From NIOZ-UU13 sp048635425 (lineage in GTDB: Bacteria > Planctomycetota > Phycisphaerae > Sedimentisphaerales > Anaerobacaceae): a stretch of DNA of 7,850 nucleotides. The position numbers and the translations under genes are program-made. Below are positions 4,686 through 7,850 of the stretch, one piece after another; positions within the stretch are counted from its first letter, which is position 1; the number at the start of each line of letters is the position of its first letter. The stretch covers positions 1 through 7,850 of the forward strand of contig JAIVYN010000183.1 in the NCBI GenBank assembly GCA_048635425.1, in the 5' to 3' direction. The notes under the pieces are model-generated. The model ran no database searches and was not told the DNA's origin. It saw nothing but the letters and a program-made list of their open reading frames with translations.

Positions 4686-6416
4686 ATGCAAAGGATTGTC
4701 AACCCGAAACAAACACGTCTTTTTGACCCATTCGACAACGTTCTGACGAAAAAAACACGTAAGCGGCTGCTGGATGGCTGGGCAGGTATTTTTCGTCATG
4801 TTATCCTTGAGCTTATGCCAGTCGAGACCATCTCTGGACACTTTGACCCTGCTATGGGCAGGCCGACCAAGGAGCTCTACTCGATGGCAGGCCTGTTATT
4901 GATCAAGGAATTCATGGACTGGACCAAAGATGAGGCCCTCAATGCTTACAGCTTTCATATGGACATTCACTATGCTCTGAATCTTGAGCCGGTTACACAT
5001 GACATTTCGATGCGAACGCTGGAGCGTTATATCAATCTGTTCGAGGATGATGATATTGCTAAAACTGTCATGTTAGAAATTACCGTAACGCTTGTGGGTC
5101 TTCTTGAGCTCAACATTGATAAACAGCGTCTGGATTCCACGCATGTGTTCAGTGACATGGCCAGCTTTGGCCGTACGCGTTTGATGGGTGTAGCGATCAA
5201 ACGGTTTTTGACACAACTCAAACGTCACGACTCGAAGGCCTATGAGTTACTTGGCGAACAGTTGCGTATGCGTTACGCGCCAGGTGTTAATCAACTCTTT
5301 GGCGATACTGGTAAGGACAGTGAATCACGCCGTCTGCTTCGCCAGCAGGTAGCAGAAGATATGCATCTTTTGATTCGTCGTTTTGCCGACACTGCCGAGC
5401 ACGCTGGTCGTGGCACTTATAAAGCTATGGAACGTATTTTTTATGAACAATGCGAAGTCCATGAAGAGAAAGTTTGCATCAAGAAGAAGACCGGCGGAAA
5501 TGTTATACAGAATCCATCTGATCCCGGCGCCACCTACGACGGCCATAAGGGGCCGGGCTATCAGGTGCAAATCAGCGAAACCTGCCATCCGGACAATGAG
5601 GTGCAGCTTATCACCTGTGCGTTGCCTCAAACTGCTGTTGAGCCGGACTCGACAGCTACAAGCGAAGTACTCGATAGCCTGGAAGAATCCGAGCTTCTGC
5701 CGCGAGAGATGTTTGCTGACACACACTATTGCAGCGATGAAAATATTCAAGCTGCTGCCAATCGTGGTGTCGAACTCGTTGGCCCGGTTCAATGCGGTAG
5801 CCTCGTCGATAAAGATGTTGATCACTTGAATGTTGATGATTTTAATGTTGACGAACAAACCGAAGAAGTCGTTTGCTGCCCGGCCGGCCATAAACCTGCC
5901 TCGTCAATCCACGACAAACAAACCGGCCGAACAAAAACAGTTATGCCGAGTTCAGCATGTAGCCAATGTGAGTTTCGTAAAGAATGCCCGGTCGAAAGAT
6001 GCCGTGATGGTTATTGTTTATATCACACTGCCAAACAGCGCCGCCTGGCAGGCCGCCGTAGAGAAGAGGCCACCGATGTCTTTCGAGATCGTTATCGAAT
6101 CCGTGGCGGGATCGAAGGAACCAACAGCGGACTCAAACGAAAAACCGGCCTCGGCCAACTGCGAGTACGAGGCAGACCGGCAGTATTTCATTCGATCTTA
6201 CTGAAAATAACAGGCTGGAATATCCTGCGAGCTGCTGCCTGCGCGAAAATGCGTGAAATCGTATACGCAAGGGCCAATGTGGTCGTATTTGGGCTCAATT
6301 TTGTATTTTTGAGGTGGGCAAAGATACCCGGAAGTGTTCGCATAAGCCAGAGAATGCAAATTTTGATGTATGTTCAACGGTTTGAGGGATTTTCAAAGCT
6401 CAGCAAAGCTGTCTGA
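4686..6416 (+). CDS. IS1182-family-like DDE transposase
   Basis: A 576-aa transposase that appears intact. The N-terminal DUF772-type DNA-binding region includes GRPTKELYSMAGLLLIKEFM (58-77) and the HMDIHYALNL segment (91-100). The RNase H-like catalytic core supplies the DDE triad: Asp150 in QRLDSTHV, Asp345 in FADTHYCSD and Glu477 in GGIEGTNSGLKRKTGL. Between the second Asp and the Glu there is a cysteine cluster (Cys397/398, Cys425, Cys428, Cys434, Cys439), a zinc-ribbon-like insertion found in this group. The enzyme cuts and joins the ends of its own element. The start is set by GGAG five bases upstream and a strong TTGACA/TAAAAT promoter. The stop lies only a few bases inside the right inverted repeat. 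Length and motif order fit IS1182, so no frameshift or truncation is evident and the element may still be mobile. Confidence 0.92.
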   Translation: MQRIVNPKQTRLFDPFDNVLTKKTRKRLLDGWAGIFRHVILELMPVETISGHFDPAMGRPTKELYSMAGLLLIKEFMDWTKDEALNAYSFHMDIHYALNLEPVTHDISMRTLERYINLFEDDDIAKTVMLEITVTLVGLLELNIDKQRLDSTHVFSDMASFGRTRLMGVAIKRFLTQLKRHDSKAYELLGEQLRMRYAPGVNQLFGDTGKDSESRRLLRQQVAEDMHLLIRRFADTAEHAGRGTYKAMERIFYEQCEVHEEKVCIKKKTGGNVIQNPSDPGATYDGHKGPGYQVQISETCHPDNEVQLITCALPQTAVEPDSTATSEVLDSLEESELLPREMFADTHYCSDENIQAAANRGVELVGPVQCGSLVDKDVDHLNVDDFNVDEQTEEVVCCPAGHKPASSIHDKQTGRTKTVMPSSACSQCEFRKECPVERCRDGYCLYHTAKQRRLAGRRREEATDVFRDRYRIRGGIEGTNSGLKRKTGLGQLRVRGRPAVFHSILLKITGWNILRAAACAKMREIVYARANVVVFGLNFVFLRWAKIPGSVRISQRMQILMYVQRFEGFSKLSKAV

Positions 6417-6419
6417 GCG

Positions 6420-6441
6420 TACTTTTGACGCAGGCATCAAT
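6420..6441 (+). repeat. Right terminal inverted repeat of the IS
   Basis: TACTTTTGACGCAGGCATCA followed by A(T). It is the inverted counterpart of the left end with two mismatches in 21 bp and starts three bases after the transposase stop codon. Confidence 0.8.
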
Positions 6442-6467
6442 ATAAAGAGAGTTAAAGTAGCCAAGTC

Positions 6468-6557
6468 ATGTTTAAGTCAACTGTTTTTATGCTATCAACC
6501 GCATTATTAGTGGGCGGGGTTCTTAATTTCTTTCTCCCTCTGTTCGGCATTCAGTGA
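6468..6557 (+). CDS. Possible 29-aa hydrophobic peptide, doubtful
   Basis: An ATG at 6468 opens a 29-codon frame (MFKSTVFMLSTALLVGGVLN..., ending FGIQ) that is a single hydrophobic segment after one lysine, like a small membrane peptide or an isolated signal sequence. There is no good ribosome binding site upstream and it begins only 27 bp after the right IS border. It could equally be chance in AT-rich DNA or a gene remnant cut by the IS. No family is recognised. Confidence 0.2.
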   Translation: MFKSTVFMLSTALLVGGVLNFFLPLFGIQ

Positions 6558-6702
6558 GATTGCAGGCAAAACTGGGAATTATCAGTTATAAATTATAAGA
6601 TATTAAGAAGAATTATGGGGAGAAGATATAGGATTTAGGGAGCAGGATATGGGGCTTTAAAACAAAAGTTAGCTCTTTCTTTCGACCGTAGATATCTAAT
6701 TA
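6558..6702. other. AT-rich intergenic stretch with a purine-rich G-run segment
   Basis: No gene is seen. Positions 6615-6655 are purine-rich on the plus strand with repeated GG/GGG/GGGG runs separated by AT (GGGG, GG, GGG, GG, GGGG). A weak two-tier G-quadruplex is conceivable but not supported beyond the pattern. Confidence 0.35.
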
Positions 6703-6719
6703 TGGTATACTAATATACT
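6703..6719 (+). promoter_or_regulatory. Possible extended -10 promoter for the small exported-protein ORF
   Basis: TGGTATACT (6703-6711) is an extended -10 with hexamer TATACT, and a second TATACT lies at 6714-6719. No good -35 is present; TTCGAC at 6681-6686 is 19 bases away. The start codon is 41 bases downstream of the second hexamer. Confidence 0.35.
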
Positions 6720-6759
6720 GAAAATATATTAATAACAAAGAAACAAGAGGGAGGATGAA

Positions 6760-6906
6760 ATGAGTGTTTTACGGTTTATTGTTGGGGCAGGATTTCTCTT
6801 TTTTTCCTGTTTGCCTGGTTTTTCTCAGAATATTTTTAGAGAAAATTATAAAGACGTTCTGCTTGATTCTCACCCGATTTGCGAACAAAATCCAGTTGAT
6901 TTATAA
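6760..6906 (+). CDS. 48-aa signal-peptide-like hypothetical protein, possibly a truncated gene
   Basis: ATG at 6760 follows a very strong Shine-Dalgarno AGGGAGG (6748-6754) by five bases, and TATACT promoter-like sequences lie upstream. The product begins MSVLRFIVGAGFLFFSCLPG, with one arginine and then a 15-residue hydrophobic core. FSQN (21-24) would fit signal peptidase I cleavage after Ser22. Only 26 residues, with acidic and basic side chains and one cysteine, follow before TAA at 6904-6906. The strong initiation region with so short a mature part suggests either a small secreted peptide or the surviving front end of a longer exported protein. No continuation in another frame could be recognised downstream. 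No family is recognised. Confidence 0.45.
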   Translation: MSVLRFIVGAGFLFFSCLPGFSQNIFRENYKDVLLDSHPICEQNPVDL

Positions 6907-7091
6907 ATCCTCTGTCTTTTCACTTATCACTTCTCATTAGGAATTTTGAAATGACGTTCTTAGATTATCCCATTGATTATACGTAATTAACAATAGAGTG
7001 CACAAAAGGATCGACAATTGTCTCCTATTCATGTTGCTTCGCAGTTGAATTGGATACCGTTGTCATTTTTGTTTTAAAGAAAGGTCAAAAC
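6907..7091. other. Intergenic region before arcC
   Basis: No gene is recognised. A perfect 10-bp palindrome GACAATTGTC lies at 7013-7022, a possible but unproven operator. AAGAAAGG (7077-7084) is the ribosome binding site for arcC. No convincing promoter hexamers were found. Confidence 0.35.
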
Positions 7092-7850
7092 ATGAAAATC
7101 ATTACAATAGCTTTGGGTGGTAACGCACTGGGAAAAACACCCGCTGAACAACAGGAAAATATTGCTATAGCTGTCCCCTCTTTGGTGGACCTGATCACCC
7201 AGGGACATAAAATTATTTTAACACATGGTAACAGACCGCAAGTCGGAATGATTTATAAGGCTTTCGAATTTGGCGCCGCAAACGCGGATCATATTTGCAG
7301 TTTAGATCTTCAGGAATGTACCGCCATGAGTCAAGGATATATTGGATACCACCTTCAACAGGGTATTATGAAAGAACTTAGGCACTTGGGCATGCCCTGG
7401 AACGTTTCCACACTTGTTTCCCAGGTTGAAGTGGACCCAAAAGATCCATCCTTCAAAAACCCCTCAAAACCTATCGGTGATTTCTACACCCAAAAAGAAG
7501 CACTCACGATGATGCGTGAAAAGCCCGAACAAATATTTAAAGAGGATGCAGGACGAGGGTGGCGACGCGTCGTTGCTTCTGGTGAGGGTACCATCTATTA
7601 TGAATATGATAGTCTCAACAGGCTGATCGTCGAGTACGACGGCGTGATGAGGTATGGCACCAGCTATCATTACACCATGCAGATCATCCTGCAATCCAAC
7701 GGCCAGATCTTCTACCAGTATAAGACCATGGAAGGCGACCGGTTGGATGAGTCCACCATCGGAATAGAGAACGCTGCCGGAGATGATGGACTCATCCAAC
7801 CGGTCGCCTTCCATGGTCTTATACTGGTAGAAGATCTGGCCGTTGGATTG
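7092..7850 (+). CDS. arcC: Carbamate kinase, N-terminal half fused in frame to unrelated sequence; runs off the window
   Basis: Residues 1-163 (7092-7580) are clear carbamate kinase, the amino-acid-kinase-fold enzyme that makes ATP from carbamoyl phosphate and ADP in arginine or purine fermentation. Visible motifs are IALGGNAL (5-12), ILTHGNRPQVG (42-52), AMSQGYIGYHL (78-88), VDPKDPSFKNPSKPIG (114-129) and EDAGRGWRRVVAS (151-163). Complete enzymes are about 310 aa. After Ser163, where family members continue with a P-x-P-x-x-I-x-E-type segment, the frame stays open but changes to an extracellular-domain-like sequence and then to an inverted copy of itself. In the glycine-rich loop the usual N-G-P is N-R-P (Arg48), a non-conservative change. 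The ATG is supported by AAGAAAGG seven bases upstream. No arcA or arcB is visible. The 3' part is probably a chimeric join, so a functional product is unlikely as written. Confidence 0.8.
   Translation, partial: MKIITIALGGNALGKTPAEQQENIAIAVPSLVDLITQGHKIILTHGNRPQVGMIYKAFEFGAANADHICSLDLQECTAMSQGYIGYHLQQGIMKELRHLGMPWNVSTLVSQVEVDPKDPSFKNPSKPIGDFYTQKEALTMMREKPEQIFKEDAGRGWRRVVASGEGTIYYEYDSLNRLIVEYDGVMRYGTSYHYTMQIILQSNGQIFYQYKTMEGDRLDESTIGIENAAGDDGLIQPVAFHGLILVEDLAVGL
7581..7793 (+). other. Fragment of an extracellular beta-sandwich-type domain joined to arcC
   Basis: In the same frame as arcC, this segment encodes alternating aromatic and polar residues (IYYEYDSLNRLIVEYDGV, then YTMQIILQSNGQIFYQYKTM) and ends STIGIENAAGDDGL (7752-7793). 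Known large secreted proteases and surface proteins contain domains of the form F-x-V-x-L-x-x-N-G-x-I-x-F-x-Y ... A-T-I-G-I-E-N-A-x-G-x-D-G-L. The match is by pattern recognition only. It has no relation to kinases, so it is a foreign piece. Confidence 0.5.
7692..7850. repeat. 64-bp perfect inverted repeat (fold-back) at the window end
   Basis: 7692-7755 is the exact reverse complement of 7787-7850. After one mismatch (7756/7786) four more pairs follow (7757-7760 with 7782-7785), leaving a 21-base loop. The right arm reads the domain sequence antisense and continues to the last base, so the true repeat may be longer. It looks like a self-primed fold-back or assembly artefact rather than a functional element. 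Confidence 0.92.

Larger units (their letters stand above)
4544..6440 (+). mobile_element. Complete IS1182-family-like insertion sequence (about 1.9 kb)
   Basis: One long transposase gene is flanked by 21-bp inverted repeats with two mismatches (4544-4564 and 6420-6440; consensus TTGAYGCCWGCGTCAAAAGTA). The size suits IS1182. The left end is itself a perfect palindrome, TTTGACGC-CA-GCGTCAAA (4543-4560), and the right end an imperfect one. CGTCAAA recurs at 4554-4560 and 4571-4577. Flanks share only a 3-bp TAT (or ATA) at the borders, so the target duplication is uncertain. The element lies between the acyltransferase terminator and an AT-rich intergenic stretch and disrupts no recognisable gene. 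Confidence 0.82.

Noticed and set aside
5325..5891. 188-codon minus-strand frame inside the transposase gene
   Set aside because: It lies antisense to the conserved DDE core and has no ribosome site or domain; an open shadow of a long gene.
6615..6655. G-quadruplex in the purine-rich G-run stretch
   Set aside because: Several runs are only GG and loops are long; a two-tier structure would be weak and no function is suggested by position.
7464..7814. 116-codon minus-strand frame at the right end
   Set aside because: It runs antisense to arcC, and its first part is simply the inverted copy of the extracellular-domain sequence; an artefact of the fold-back.

Overview
This window looks like a bacterial chromosome fragment of moderate GC content, probably from an uncultured environmental lineage. 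Large multi-membrane NagX/HGSNAT-type acyltransferases in tandem, a stand-alone GIY-YIG gene beside a tRNA and an IS1182-type element would suit Planctomycetota or a related PVC/Bacteroidota-like group. That placement is an impression from gene content, not a demonstrated affiliation.

Layout. Positions 1-66 are the 3' part of a class II tRNA-Leu(GAG). It is followed at once by a strong RNA fold (67-128) and a small GIY-YIG nuclease gene (159-446). The region 447-899 has no intact gene. It holds a decayed minus-strand remnant of a potassium-channel pore (513-659) and two terminator-like hairpins with T-runs (770-805 and 849-875), between which lies a possible promoter. Positions 900-4392 carry three consecutive plus-strand paralogues of the NagX / heparan-alpha-glucosaminide N-acetyltransferase family (COG4299/DUF5009-like), separated by only 64 and 57 bp and probably co-transcribed. 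A hairpin plus T6 at 4484-4516 probably ends that unit. A complete IS1182-family-like insertion sequence (about 4544-6440) follows, with 21-bp imperfect inverted repeats and an intact 576-aa DDE transposase. Positions 6441-7091 are AT-rich and hold two short ORFs, one of them a 48-aa signal-peptide-like product with a strong ribosome binding site. From 7092 a carbamate kinase gene (arcC) starts, but after 163 codons its homology stops. The frame continues into an unrelated, extracellular beta-domain-like sequence.

The last 159 bases form a near-perfect fold-back: 64 bp at 7692-7755 are repeated inverted at 7787-7850. Together with the arcC chimera this suggests that the right end is a chimeric or self-primed assembly end rather than native DNA, so its annotation should be treated with caution.

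How the genes work together: the three membrane acyltransferases are the only coherent functional block. They would be expected to act on amino sugars (glucosamine-type substrates) at the cytoplasmic membrane, but no sugar hydrolase or transporter is visible here to fix the substrate. The tRNA/GIY-YIG pair, the IS and the carbamate kinase appear functionally unrelated to them. No CRISPR array, phage module or complete defence system was found.
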